Of a stretch of 64,000 nt of DNA, positions 37,501-50,300 are shown one piece after another. Under the pieces are notes generated by a model. That model saw nothing but the letters and a program-made list of their open reading frames with translations. It ran no database searches and was not told where the DNA came from. Every line of letters starts with the position of its first letter. The stretch's first letter is position 1. Source of the DNA: Rotaria socialis (Eukaryota > Rotifera > Eurotatoria > Philodinida > Philodinidae); assembly GCA_905331475.1 (NCBI GenBank), contig CAJNYU010000917.1:62001-126000 (forward strand), in the 5' to 3' direction. The position numbers and the translations under genes were made by a program.

Positions 37501-39769
37501 TCTTTTGTTTTTGATTTTATTTTATCTTTACATGTTCGACTATCATCATCAACAACAAGAGTAAATATTCCACTTTGATCAATTTCAACTTGTAACCAAT
37601 GCCAATTGTCATTATTGACATTTTTTCCACATTGAACACTCTAGAAAAAAAATTTGGAAACTTTGTCTTTTCTGGCTGTGAACATATTTTTGTTATTGAT
37701 ATCGCGCACGATTTAATTAGATCTTATTTAAGATATATATGAATGATGTCCTTGAAGAGCAGGAAAAAATAACACTTCAATTCTTTCTTTTTTTTTCTTC
37801 TTCTTTTTGTTCATTCATCTACTCATTTTAACAATGAGAAATATTATTATGGCTATGCTTCGTCCCCCCCCTCATCTTAGGTTGCCGTTGTTGTGTATCT
37901 GGTGTTAAATGAATTGCTAGTCAAGATAGAACTATAGAAAAAATGAAGAATGAAAACAAGGACAGAAAATGTAAATCATCATTGAATGATCCTGTTAGTT
38001 GATGCGTAAAGAAATAGAATATTGAAATTAATGAGAAAAGAGATTAACACTGTTCCGCAGACGGAAATCGTTGAAGATGAAATATATGGATCAGCATATT
38101 GTTGTTACTATTATTATTCTTTCCTAACGACAAATAACAATCTTCAGGTGTCCGACTTACAGTGACAGTTGATAATACTTTTCTTTCATCTAATTGCAAA
38201 ACGGTTATTTCAATTTTTCCATTTGAGTGTTCGATGATAAAAAACGGGATAATTAACGATGAAGATTTACGTTGTGTTAATGACAGAAGAACGCCGTTTG
38301 ATATTCGACCTAATGTACGAAAGCGTAAAGATAAGCGTAGTGGATAATCGAGTAGTTCCTGGCTATGATAATCAATGTATGACGAAGAATTAAATGTTAT
38401 TACTGTTGATGAAGTTGAATCTATGAGAGAGATAAAGAAAGAATTAGTAAGAATAATCAATCGACAGCGTTCATCTTACCTGATCGATAAGGTTCTTTTG
38501 TATTGCGTTTAGCGACTTTGTTATTATTATTATTATTATTATTATAGCAGCTGTTGATTAATGTTTCTTTCGTATTTATTATTGACGAGAATATTAACGA
38601 TGCATTGTTTTGATTATGAGCAATTAAAAGTTTATTTATTGATGAGAATGCTAATTGATCGATATTATTTGGTTCGAAATTGATGATATGATTTTGATTA
38701 GTAGTAACAATTGTCATGTGACATTGTCCAATTGTAAAACATCGTTTTGTGTTCGATATCGTTCTATTATTGTCAATAGAGTTTATAGTAAGTTGAGTAG
38801 GAAGTTTCTCACAAAACTAAAAATATTAAAAAACACATAAGAAGACCTTCATTGTTCGTTGTTTAATTGAATTTTATTCTTATTATATCTGATTCAAAAA
38901 AAAAAGAAAAGAAAAATGAAAGCCTATAGGGAATACAACTGATACAATTATTATTATGTATAGTTGGTGGGTGGTATCGCCGTCATTGTGATCGAGTGGT
39001 TACTTTAGATGTCTGAATTACTTTTTCTTTTCGTTTTTCTTTTATTCATCATAATTTTCAATACTATGAGTTACAATAATCAAAGTATACTACTGGTAAG
39101 GTGATTAACTCTATATGCATACGTATACTTGACATTAGCCTGAGATTGTGGCGGTTAGTTTTTATTACACTATTCAAGAGAGAGAGAGAGAGAACAATAA
39201 CAGCCAATGTTTCATATTGTTATTCTTTGATAAATGAACATTAAGCAAAATTTCATGTTGCTAATATGTTTAATACTTTCATTGCCCTAAGCATACTATG
39301 GACAGATTGAAAGCAACTATCATTTAAAGGAAGTTTTCTTTTCTGTGAAGAATAAAAGTAGAACATATGCTCATTTCTCTTTCTTTTTTTGTACAGGCAA
39401 AATAAAATATAAACTTTCATAATTTATCGATCGCCAATAAGCAAGAAAAAAGACGTTCAGGTACCATCTGTTTGTATCAGTAACAAATCATGTATCGCAC
39501 TCCCTCTGTCTCTCTCACACACGGTGACAAATAATTGCATATACGTCTACTCGGCGTGCGCCTATACCCATAAATAAAATAAAAAAAAGAAAAGATCGTG
39601 TTCAGTATTGAGAGAAGAGCTACCGACTATACAGTTTCCTCCCTATCATCACACATAAATGAACTTGTCACATATAAAAATTGAGTTCTTTATCTATGCT
39701 TACCTGTATGCGTTGACCATATATTACAAAAATAAGCATCCATATGAATACAATATGGTTGCATTGCAT
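31547..39769 (-). CDS. Neurexin-like receptor with intracellular WD40-like propeller
   Basis: Fourteen exons join in frame to about 1524 residues: 39704-39769, 38480-38816, 38051-38420, 37532-37638, 36942-37473, 36049-36302, 35895-35930, 35608-35730, 35362-35540, 35140-35311, 34978-35076, 33361-34556, 32228-33046, 31547-31831. Exon 1 is a signal peptide (MQCNHIVFIWMLIFVIYG). Then come a Cys-containing N-terminal segment, a laminin-G domain (about 140-340), a second (about 350-550, ending YVGGIPNN...FQGCLSSFIVDGRLLD), one EGF domain with six cysteines (about 570-608), and a third laminin-G domain ending WNGIIAGLSFN, as in neurexins. After a Ser/Thr-rich stalk a TM helix lies at about 881-905. 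The cytosolic part has a polar linker and about 400 residues with WD-type strands (VKIWSTDD, IIIWQLNDGE, VFIWDV, IRTWSIN). Ordinary neurexins have a short tail with a PDZ ligand instead. The last exon end is placed by frame and may be off by a few codons. Confidence 0.78.
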
Positions 39770-40592
39770 ATTTGCAGTTTTAGTTTGTTGTCGTTTTGTA
39801 ATTTATAATAAATCAGTACTCATTTTTTTTGTGAGATATTTTCCATGTCGATTTCTAAATATTGATACACATGAGTAGAGAAATAAAATATGTAAAGAGG
39901 TTTCTGTGTTAAATTCACATCCAATAATGTGTTTATTAAACGCTCTGTTAATGTTATGATAGTAGTATTAATAGATTGATCATTGGAAAAAAATAGCAAT
40001 AACATATTTGACAAATCTATAGCTAGAACGCTTCATTCTTCCTTTCGTTCAGTGTTTCTCTCTGTCAATTATCGATCGGCCTATGGCTGTATCTTTATCT
40101 ATTCTTTCTAAGTTGTAGGGTGGAATCGATGAAAAGAGCCTCTCCATTTTTTTTGTCATCAACACAAACACATAAAAAAACAACGTAGCGAAAGCCTGAG
40201 AGAGTACGTCGTCGGAACGTTCTTCGTTCCTTTTTTTCTCGATTTTTCTTTTGCTTAGTTTCCTATTGCTAATTTTATAGCTTGAAAGTATGTAGGAGAT
40301 AGATAATTGTTCATCAACATCAAGACACTATGATAATGATGATGAGGATTACGAGAACAAAATCAAACGAAGAACTACTTACAATCTATAAAAGCTCGAT
40401 CGATTAACGTAAACTTTATTGTCACACAAATGTGTGTATATGTGTATGTGAGTGTGTTTAATGAAGAGAGAAAACGAGGGAACAAAAAGAAAAGGAGAGA
40501 CGAAATCGCCTACATATTGCGCGCATATCTATCATTATTCTTCTCATTTCTCTCATACACGATGGAGTAAGTCTATGTATGTATATAAATAC

Positions 40593-40612
40593 ATATATAT
40601 ATATATATATAT
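40593..40612. repeat. (TA)n microsatellite
   Basis: A pure AT dinucleotide tract in the gene-poor region upstream of the neurexin-like gene. Confidence 0.85.
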
Positions 40613-41736
40613 TCACGTATATACGTGTGTATGTATATGTAAAAGAGACGATGGCGAAGGGGGCTCAACAGTGTCTTCGAGGTAGAGCCAGATTAAATGA
40701 TAAATAGAGTCTCTCTTTCTCTCTAAAGAACAACAATAACAACATTGATATAGTTCGAAACTGACCAGCCCACGTGTACAATTCTATTTGATGTGAATAT
40801 AAATTGGATTTAGTATATCCTACTCCTTAACTTTGATTGTCCCACTGATAAAATAGTTGAAAAGAGAAATATATGTTTACCGGTACATGCTTATTTTAAA
40901 GTCGTAAGATCACAAATAGACTGAATCGCTTGACGACATGTGCTAATAGATCGTAGTACAATGATAAACGAGAAAAGACAATGTTTTTAAAACAGTTGCT
41001 CTCTCTTTTTCTCGTTTTTTATGTCTGATCGTCTTCAAACATTGAACTAACCCTGCGGAGCTGCATCCTGTTTCGACGCCAATTATGGATTGCGTGCTCC
41101 AAGGCGAAAAAAAGAGGAGGACGCGTGTGGAGACCAATTCGATTAATGTGCCGATGCATCTCACGTTGTCAATTCGCGCTCTATTATCATCGTTATCACA
41201 TATACACGAACATTGTGTTGCTAGTTTCATTACAACTCATTTAGTTTTTGTTTCCAAAATGACTGAACATGATGGAATTCGAAAGATATATATCCTAAAG
41301 ATGATCTAAGCGAAGGCGTTACCCGACATTTAAAAAACAAGGAATGGCAGGGGCGTTATCAGTTGTTGTACATCTGATCAACTATGCTAAATATTCATAG
41401 AACATCAGTAAGGAAGTGACAAGGAATTCTACTCATGAGAATAGATGCCGTTTAACTGACCACTATAGTCCCTTGTAGCCGTTCAAATTAAGGATCAACT
41501 TACAATGAAGAGAGTTGCAGAGGGGAGAGAGAGAGAGAAAAGAAGAAACGTTTTTGTTTGCTATGCGTCAACGACGGTCGCCTTCCTTCCGCACAAATTA
41601 CAATGTATTATATAACAAAAGCGGCAGCAAAATGAACTACATTTCAAAAAAGAAAGTCAATAGGAAAAGAGCTATTCTTTATCTATTTAGTGTATCCTAT
41701 TTGTTAACTGACCGATCGGAATTCCTTTTAAGAAAC

Positions 41737-41741
<5 letters not shown>

Positions 41742-41767
<26 letters not shown>
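41742..41767. repeat. (GA)n microsatellite
   Basis: A perfect AG dinucleotide tract with a few related AG-rich bases around it. Confidence 0.9.
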
Positions 41768-44700
41768 CAAACGAATGATGATGATGACACAAAGAAGATG
41801 CTCTGTAACACAGGCAACCTAATTAGATATGCATTCTTTGATTGCTATTCATTGATCAGAGTAATAGATAAAAAACTGTATAACGAAAAATGATGAACAA
41901 GGCCTTTTCACTCTCATGTTCTTCTCTTCCGTTTTCTTTTTCTCTCATGCATCGACAACGAAAGAAATTCAAAAAGCAAAATCGTCATCTGCGTATAAAA
42001 ATGTATAAACATACTGACTATGTAGTTGATGTTCTGTTTCTTTTTTTCTCTCTGTCTCATTGATGGCACGATGAACCGCTTCAACTGTCTCAAGGAAATA
42101 GATATACGCCTTTTTAATGGTCATTATCACGTTGAATATTATAAATGATGTTTGCATCAGCTATTAAATGTTGTTCAAGACTAGCCTACAGTCTACAAGT
42201 AACACAACGAACTTAACTTACCATCAATCGATAAATGATGGATGTGAGCAAAACAGGCTTGATAAGTGTTGAAAGAGGAAAAAAAGAAAGAAAAGCATAA
42301 TACAAATGATTTTTACATCGTTGATGGTGGTAGTAGTAGTAGTAGTAATAGTATAGTATAGTATCGATTTTGCTTTCTCTTTTTTTTTACTCCCATCATA
42401 CTTCGTTCATTATTACATACGGCAGCGATGACATCGTAAAAGAACAAGTCACGGCCATCATAGAACAAAAGCGAACTCAAACGACGATTGAACAAACAAA
42501 CACATGAGTATATTGTGCACATACATGGATGATGAGAGCGGATATTGAGTACGATAGGAAGAGTGAGTAATTGAGAATGTGCATCTCGTTGTATAAAAAA
42601 AAAGAAGAAGCATCAAAAAGCGAAAGCGTAAGGGAGAAAAAATGAAGTGCCTTTGCGTGTGTAACCAGCATCCATTACGCCTAGCGTTCGTACATGATCA
42701 ACGAAAAGAAGAAGACGTTTGGGTAGCCTTGAAATCAATTCATTTATTTCCTGATTTCTTGTCAGTCTATGTGAGCGTATCATCACGAGAAGGATAGAAC
42801 CATAGAAGTGGAAAGAAAGATTCTCAATTGCTTCAATCATGAAAACAACGCAACAGTAAAGTCATCCTATTATTATTCAAAACTCGATCGATGATCGTAT
42901 GCCGGCTGGTCCTTCTTCTTCGTCATCTTATTTCTTATTCTTCTTGTTCTTCATATTCTTATGAATGCTCAATGTATCCTTGGAAATTACGCATATGCAC
43001 AGCCGTTCACCATTTGTTATGAAATATATACATAACGTTAAAATGAAAGAATGAATGATCGATGTGCATATTTATTGCGTATCTATTCGTATGTATAATC
43101 AGAACACATGAAACCAATATTGAAACAAATGTTCGGACGAAGGTTGTGATAATCTTCGGGAAAAAAAAAGGAGAGAACTTTCTCTTGGGAATTAATCAAT
43201 GCATTTAAATTTTTTATTTTATCACTGATCTGCATACAAAAATATCAATCAAAAACTACTATTTTACTTGAGAGCCTTGTGTTGAAGAGGAGAAACAACG
43301 CGCGTGAAATCGTTACGTCATCGAACAAAAGATTTTAAATTGATTTCTGAAGAAAAAAAAAAGATAAACTAATTAGAATAGCAGCAATAGATTTTTTTTC
43401 GTGCTCCCTAAAAGTAAGCAGAATATATTTTCTAAAGAGTTCAGTTGCATTATCAATCAATCTATATGTATAACATGTCGCGTAATGTAAGCGTGACTCA
43501 CATTCATTATTTTATCTTGAATTGCCTACTTTTCAGTTCAAGTCAATTTCTTACGATTGATATTCTTTCAGCACATCAAGAAACTATTCATATTGACAAA
43601 AACGACTGTCGAGACCTTTCAGCTACTTTGCATAAGACATTTAACGGTTTTATTATAATAGAATTGATTTCTAAATAAGATGCAGTAGTTAAACGTTGAT
43701 TTTATTGACCTCAAACTTTGATAGGTTGACTATTTAGGTTCATTGAAGCGGGTAAAAAAACCTAATGAATTCATTTTTTTTATTAAATCGTTCATGATCC
43801 TTTAATTGAGAGTAAAGAAAAATAAATATATTTATCTATATTCATTATGAGATTACAAGGCTCATTTGATGAATATATCAAAGTCAAGGCATCTCTATGT
43901 GTAGCAGCTCATGCGATAATGCTTTGTTTCTTCAAACAAAAAATCAAAAAAGATTTCTCCAAATCTACACTACGAACGGACTTGTAGTCTATTAATTGTT
44001 TGAAAAAAGAACGTCTACGTATGAATAAGTACCGAGGGCGGGGCACAGAATTAAAATGGGTTAGGATGAATTTCTTCTCTTTATAGTCTATAATCCCATA
44101 CCTTCATCCAATGTTCACATTCGCGCTATTCCTTAGCTCATTTTTCTTCATCGAAATAATCAACGCGAACTAAATCCTCATACAAGAAAACGGCTAGTTG
44201 AATGAAAGAAAGTTCTTTTCTTCGTCTGTTTATGTAATCTACGGACAGCTTAATTGTGGACTCGCATTAAGAGTGTACTCGAATAAATTTGTTTATTAAT
44301 CTTCGGACGTCCATTAATCGATCGATTGTTGAAATTATTATTGTGTTTAATATCAAATGAATAATGGCCAACGATGAATTTTACTCTTGAGGCATACAAT
44401 TTATTAATACAAAATCAATTGTAATCTGTGCAACAAATAAGAGAAAGGAGAGTGCATATAGTATGTAATCCAATCAAACTACTCATAGAAAGTAAAATAA
44501 TTACAAATAACTTAAGTGTCCAGCTGTAATATAAAGTCGTTTCTTTCTTCTTTTTTGCATAGTTTATCTTGATACTAGTTGTTATTCTCTACATTAGTTA
44601 TTCCGTTCAGTAGAAATCGAATACATACGATGAAGAATAAATGTAATTTGATGCAAAAATTAACTTGCTACTATTTCGTACTGGTACGAATATTCGCAAT

Positions 44701-46806
44701 AAGAATTAATTTCGAATGTATGCGTATAGTTTACTGAAAAGATTAACACCCTGAATAATCAAGGAAGATAAGAGAATCGATGGGATCTATCAAAATACAT
44801 TAGAATCAATAATGATGCATAAGAATATTGTATTTAACCGAAAACCCTGTGGATTTAGTTTTTTTGTTGCTGTAATAAAATCGATTTTTTACTAAACCAT
44901 AAAAAATATGTTTCGTAGATCTATTTTGGTATAGAATATAGGAAGTCCAAGTCAACTTTTGTTGTTCTTGATGACTATCAACGAAAGCAAAACAACATAT
45001 TTATTCAATAGTCTGCAAGTATGAGAATACTAAAAGACTTTTCTTTCTTGGATCTTAACTGATTTCGACAGTTGAGGAAATGATTTTTAAAATGGAGATC
45101 GAAGAAGTGAGTCGGCGCGTTTATTCAACAAGACAAACTAATTTTTATGATAAGTGCACAATTAGATTGGTAGCGTGTTTCGAAAATGCCTTCGAAATAA
45201 TGATTTCTATAGATGAATGTCAATTGTCTAGATAAACAATCAACTGAATGATTTAATAAAGATTTCAATACGTTTTTTATTATTATCGAGGTCTCCTTCT
45301 GCTCCTTTTTTTTGTTTGTATGATCCAATTGTGCAAATTTAATCAGATCTGACAGATCAAGGAAAGCCCACAAAAGAATGATTATCAATCAGTATCGATC
45401 CGATAATCATTTTATTCATTTACTTATTTTGATTGATATTGTCCTTCGGAGAAAAAAATCCGTTCTAAATAGTAAACACAAAACTATTGTTCTTTTGTTA
45501 AAATCAACACCTAACAATGGCATACGATTAGTCATGGTTCATAATTTTGGCCAAGGCTTTATACAAGATAAACCAGTTTAATGATATGTCTGTCAGGTGT
45601 GCTCTTTCACGAAACCTCGAATAAAGCAGTGTGAATACAAAAGAAAACTGATTTACAGTTTTTTTCTCTGTGGTAATTGATGATATCTATGAAAAACTGA
45701 AATGAAATCAATGAAAGTTGCTAATATGTGTTTGCCGTTACCTAGAAACGTAGACGATAAATTACATTGGTTTTTTTCTTAGGGGATTCACACGTTCAAA
45801 CAAATGTTTGTCGCCTAATATCTAAAATTATTTCCATGAAATCAGAATCTCTACACGTTACAGCGAGACTATTTACACACGATCAAGTTATTTGTTCTGA
45901 ATTTCTTGTCTGTTTTCGTCTAATATATTTTCCAGAAAACTTTACAAAAACGAAATATGCTTTGTTGTTCGTATCATTTTCGTATTGTTAAGAAGGTTCG
46001 AGATTAGAGTCTATCACTTTGTGTTCAAAATTGTTACAAAGAGAAAGCTGAGCCGCAAAGGTTGGCTCTTTCATATTTTTGAATTCTTTGAACTGCCATC
46101 AATAAAGAAATAATAGTATCCCGACGATTAAAGGATGCATCGCATATATTTTGTTTCTTTTAATCTATAAGATACTAAAATATCTAATTAACTGTTTCCA
46201 TATTTCTCTTTTTTAAAAAGTTTGCATAGTTTTATCGCTAAGTTAAATCCTAGTCTTTATAGTCTGACAATTGCTCTCGGTTCTCGATATCATCAGAACG
46301 AAAATTCTTTGGAAATTTATCAGTACAATCTCAAAGAACTACGTACATCAATTAGCAATAGAAATATTGACATTCGAAGCTATCCTACATGCCAGTAGAA
46401 AACATGGATCGGTAATTTTCTTACTTTAATCATGTATAAGCTTGGAAACAATGTCCTGTGTAAGATGCCATTTATATCCGAACGGAATGACCTAGAGGAA
46501 ATAGAGAAAAAGCTATTTCTTGTTCGATCTTTGCATAGCCGCCACCTCATACTCAAAAACAAGCATTTGCCATTTTCTAGCTTACTGTGACATAAAATCG
46601 AAAATTATTATGCGCATATCAAGCAAGAAATAAAGACAATTTGCGATAGAGTAGAAAACCCCAACAATACCCAATTATCATATTGCTTCTGTGTTCTATA
46701 AATTCAAAAATAAGAATTATAGTTTTGTTTTATAAAATACTTTTGATTTATTAAAATTCTGATTAAAAATATTTCTCGGATTAATTTTCAAAATAATTCT
46801 AACTTG

Positions 46807-48767
46807 TTATGAGAAAATCACATGTAAAATAATGAAGAGAGTCAATGTAAAAAATACAATTAAGAACATTGGTGTCCAATCTGTTTTGAATTTATTATAT
46901 TGGCGTTTTCCTTGTTTACTGCCAGGAAGTAATGTATATTCAACTCTATGAGAAGAGATTTATCAATAAAAATCTTTGGTAAAAAACGATTATTTACCTG
47001 TCAAATTGTGTGAGTATAGTTTGTCGTGCATCTTTCCATTTATTTGGACCTTGCAAACGATATCGATACGGTGTACATGGTCCAAATAGTAAAAGCCAAC
47101 CAAGTTGAAAGTCACGTATTAAAAAATTCCCTAAAAAACGAAACTATTAAATGGTTGGAATCTTTTCATCTTACATATATTTGGTCGACAACCAACTTGA
47201 TCCGCGATGTTATTGCAATAATCGACATAATCAACTTGGACAGTATGTCGAGGTGATTCAGCGTATCGTTCTGACATTTCACGGATTTTCTCATCAATAT
47301 CTTCATCCATTTTTATACGCGACGGTAATCTTAATTCACCATTAAATACACGAACAGCCCAACGTGCTTGAAGTTCCGTTATGGGATTAATTGCACCCCA
47401 CGGTTGAACAAGACCCATAACAGCAAGTGTCGGATGAGTCATATGAGCTGGCCAAACATATTTATAGAGTCGAATCTGCATAAAAACAAAATAATTATTT
47501 CCTAATATTTACAACTTCGTTATTAGTTTTACTCTATTTTCTTTCACAGTTAAAATGTTTTCATCTAAATACGGAAATACAATATTGAAACCAGTTGCCA
47601 TAAGAACACAATCAATCTGATCAACTTTAGAACCATCAGTAAATATAACACCATGACCATCAGCTGTGAATTCTTGAACATTAGGTTTAACTATCACAGA
47701 GCCACATAAAATTCGATTTGGTAAATCATCGTTTAAAAATGGATGTTGTTCTATATAACGGGGAAAAAAAATATAAAGATTAATGTAGATAAATAATTAA
47801 TCATATATGAAGGTTTTAACCTAATGGCCGATGTTTCGGTTTAAGACCATACATTTCATGATTAAATCTTTTATTGATATCTCTCTCTACTATCCAATTT
47901 GTTAATGAAGGAAAATATTTTTGTACAGCTCCATGAACTTCAGATGACAGTACCATATCAGCTGGCCATCCATTAGGTCCAACACGATTCAGTACCCATG
48001 TACCACGACGTGTACTCAAATACACCTATTGATTCGTTTTTCTTAGCCCATACAAAAAAAGATATATTATGAATACCTGTTTAGCAATGCGGCCTAATTC
48101 TACGGCAAGATCGCCTCCGGAATTTCCAATACCAACAACAAGTACATTTTTATCTTCAAAACCATGCGAAGTCTTGTATTGCCAACTATGAAGTTTTCGA
48201 CCTGAACACGTCAACAGTTAAAATCCATCGAATATTCCAATCACAATGCATACCTTGAAAATTTTCTAGTCCAGGAAAATCGACTAATCTTGGATGAGCA
48301 TGATGTCCGGTTGCTAACATGACAGCATCATATTTTTCACATGTTTCACTATCATTCATTGTTTCTTTCTTGTCTAAATTAACGCTATATATCATCCAAC
48401 AACCTGTTTGTTCATAATCATCAGCTGGTTCAATACGTGTAACACGTCGCCGAAATCGAACATATTTTATAAGATCAAATTTTGCTGCATACCCTCGAAA
48501 ATATTCTAATAATTTAGTATTATGCATATAATTCGGATAGTCAATCGGCGGAGGATAATCACTAAATGCCATAAACTCTTTGGATGTATTGATCACGGTT
48601 GATTTCATCACACTGGCTTTACCATCGATTGAATTAGCATCATAATTCCAAAGACCACCAATATCATTTGTCATTTCATAAGATGTAGGCGATAGACCAC
48701 CATCTAAACAGCTTTTTATGCATATTAAACCGCTAATACCACCACCAATGATTGCTACATTTCGCAT
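46807..48767 (-). CDS. Flavin-containing monooxygenase
   Basis: Seven exons (48254-48767, 48077-48201, 47821-48025, 47533-47750, 47175-47475, 46998-47130, 46807-46945) join in frame to 544 residues; vertebrate FMOs are about 532-558. FMOs use FAD, NADPH and O2 to oxygenate soft nucleophiles such as amines and sulfides. Seen are the FAD-binding GGGISG at residues 8-13, the FMO signature as [12 protein letters not shown], the NADPH-binding [10 protein letters not shown], and the LMATGFN motif. The C-terminus has a hydrophobic helix ([18 protein letters not shown]), which anchors vertebrate FMOs in the endoplasmic reticulum. It resembles the FMO1-5 group more than plant or fungal FMOs; I do not assign a member. 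Introns are short with canonical ends, and no motif residue is lost, so it should be active. Confidence 0.93.
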
Positions 48768-49219
48768 TTCTAAAGTATACTTATTGAACTAAGAGAATCT
48801 ATAAATAAATAGAATTTAGAGAAGAAAGAAGGAAACTTTTTTCTAATGTTTCTTAAAAAGTTGTTATATTGAAAAGTTGTCAACATGGACGCTGAAGCTA
48901 TTATTGCACTTAAAAACAAAAGATTAAATTTTTATTTTACAGTACGGAGTCGCGATCAATAAATAAAATGTCGTATGAATCACCTTGTATTTTGTTCGAG
49001 AATATAACGCGAGGAAAACTTTATTACTTTTTTCCTAACCACGACGGTATATAACGAATCAAAGATTTATAGATCATATATGTTTACACCTGTTTTTCTT
49101 TTTTCTTCGTCGTTCTTATCACGTCACATGCTAATTGTTGTTGATATTTTTTCTTTCGTATTTAATGATAGTAAAAACAAGGTTTTATCCTCTAGTTTTC
49201 TAGTACATAAATTATATTA
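48768..49219. other. Intergenic gap
   Basis: This lies between the FMO start codon and the end of the small coiled-coil gene, both on the minus strand. No gene or repeat seen; it should contain the FMO promoter. Confidence 0.4.
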
Positions 49220-50145
49220 TCAATTTTTATTATCAGATAAAACAGTTTTAGTATTCGAAAAAGATCTCGTTTGCAATTTAGTCAGACACGTTTGAAGTTG
49301 TTCAATAATATCTTTCAGTTTATTTTCAAGTTGATCATTATTTGTATCATTTTGAGCTGTTAGAGTTGAATCAAGACGTTTTAGTGTTTCTAGTCGAGCA
49401 AGAAATTCATTGATAAGTCCATATGTCTTTTCAATTGTAGTTGCATTCGATGTTTCTAAATAATACAATAGAAATCTTTTCTCCTGCTTTCAATCCAATC
49501 AGAACATGCTAAAATATCGTGCGAGATACATGTCAAGCAACCACGGGAATCTTTCAGTCCTGTATAATTGATATTCACGAAGATATTCAATAAAGACAAT
49601 GAACGTGCAAAATTGTGGAAGTTGAATAGCAAATTATTTAAAAAAAAATGAAATATTGACGAACTCTGCAGAAAATGTTGTTCAATTTTTATTACAGTTT
49701 TACTAACAGGACCGAGAATCTCGAGCTCGGCTTTTGCACTTGAAGTAAAACTGTAATAGAAATTGAATCACACATCGTACAAGCTTCACCGACGTCTCAT
49801 TTTGTAGAAAACTACTCACTCTACAAGCGTCCTCAAGAAAAAAAGGTGGAATCGAACCGGCAAATACTCAATACATCACTAGTCAACTTTTCTAATGAAT
49901 GTTTAACTAATCTAACCATGGATTTCTAACTTGAGAATCGATATACTATTTTGCTCTTCGAATTTCGCATTTCAAATAGCAAAAAAAGGCAACTTGTTTT
50001 ATAATTCTATACCGTCATGTTTCGTTTGCTCTGCCAATTGACATAATTGGAAAATCTTTTCGTCTGTCGACATAATTTCCAAATCCTCCATCATTTGAGA
50101 AAACGTCGGTGACGATGGAAGTTCGAGTTTATTTTTCGTCGCCAT
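49220..50145 (-). CDS. Small coiled-coil protein, unrecognised
   Basis: Two exons (50013-50145 and 49220-49455) join in frame to 122 residues. The N-terminal 45 residues (SPTFSQMMEDLEIMSTDEKI) look helical and amphipathic; the rest has heptad-like Leu/Ile spacing over about residues 50-110 (NEFLARLETLKRLD, NKLKDIIEQLQTCLTKLQ), so a coiled coil is likely. No TM segment or signal peptide. Such short coiled-coil proteins are often subunits of larger complexes, for example in Mediator, BORC/BLOC, kinetochore or augmin assemblies, but I cannot choose among them. The intron of 557 bases is long for the locus and carries an 87-base palindromic insertion. Confidence 0.6.
49681..49767. repeat. Short palindromic element in intron
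   Basis: Near-perfect inverted ends of 24 bases (starting TTCAATTTTTATTACAG and ending CTGTAATAGAAATTGAA) enclose a smaller CCGAG..CTCGG palindrome. The whole unit can fold into one stem-loop. It looks like a very short MITE; no clear target-site duplication. Confidence 0.7.
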
Positions 50146-50300
50146 ATTTAAAACAAGCAGCTTAATCTACGGATCAAAACAAATGATCAATACATTTCCG
50201 AAAAAGCATAGCTTTTCTTTTTTTTTTTGAAAACCAGAATTTTATTTTCTTAACAACAAAAAAAACACACACATGTTTTTTTCTCTTAAACAATTAAAAT

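Larger units (their letters stand above)
39770..46806. other. Seven-kilobase gene-poor region
   Basis: No confidently coding gene. It includes (TA)n at 40593-40612 and (GA)n at 41742-41767. Plus-strand open segments at 43445-43678, 45378-45581 and 45767-45991 have splice-like edges (for example TTTTTTTCTTAG before 45780) and partly coding-like composition, but I could not join them into one gene. The minus-strand frame 42613-42840 is also weak. It probably contains the upstream regulatory region of the neurexin-like gene. Confidence 0.4.
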
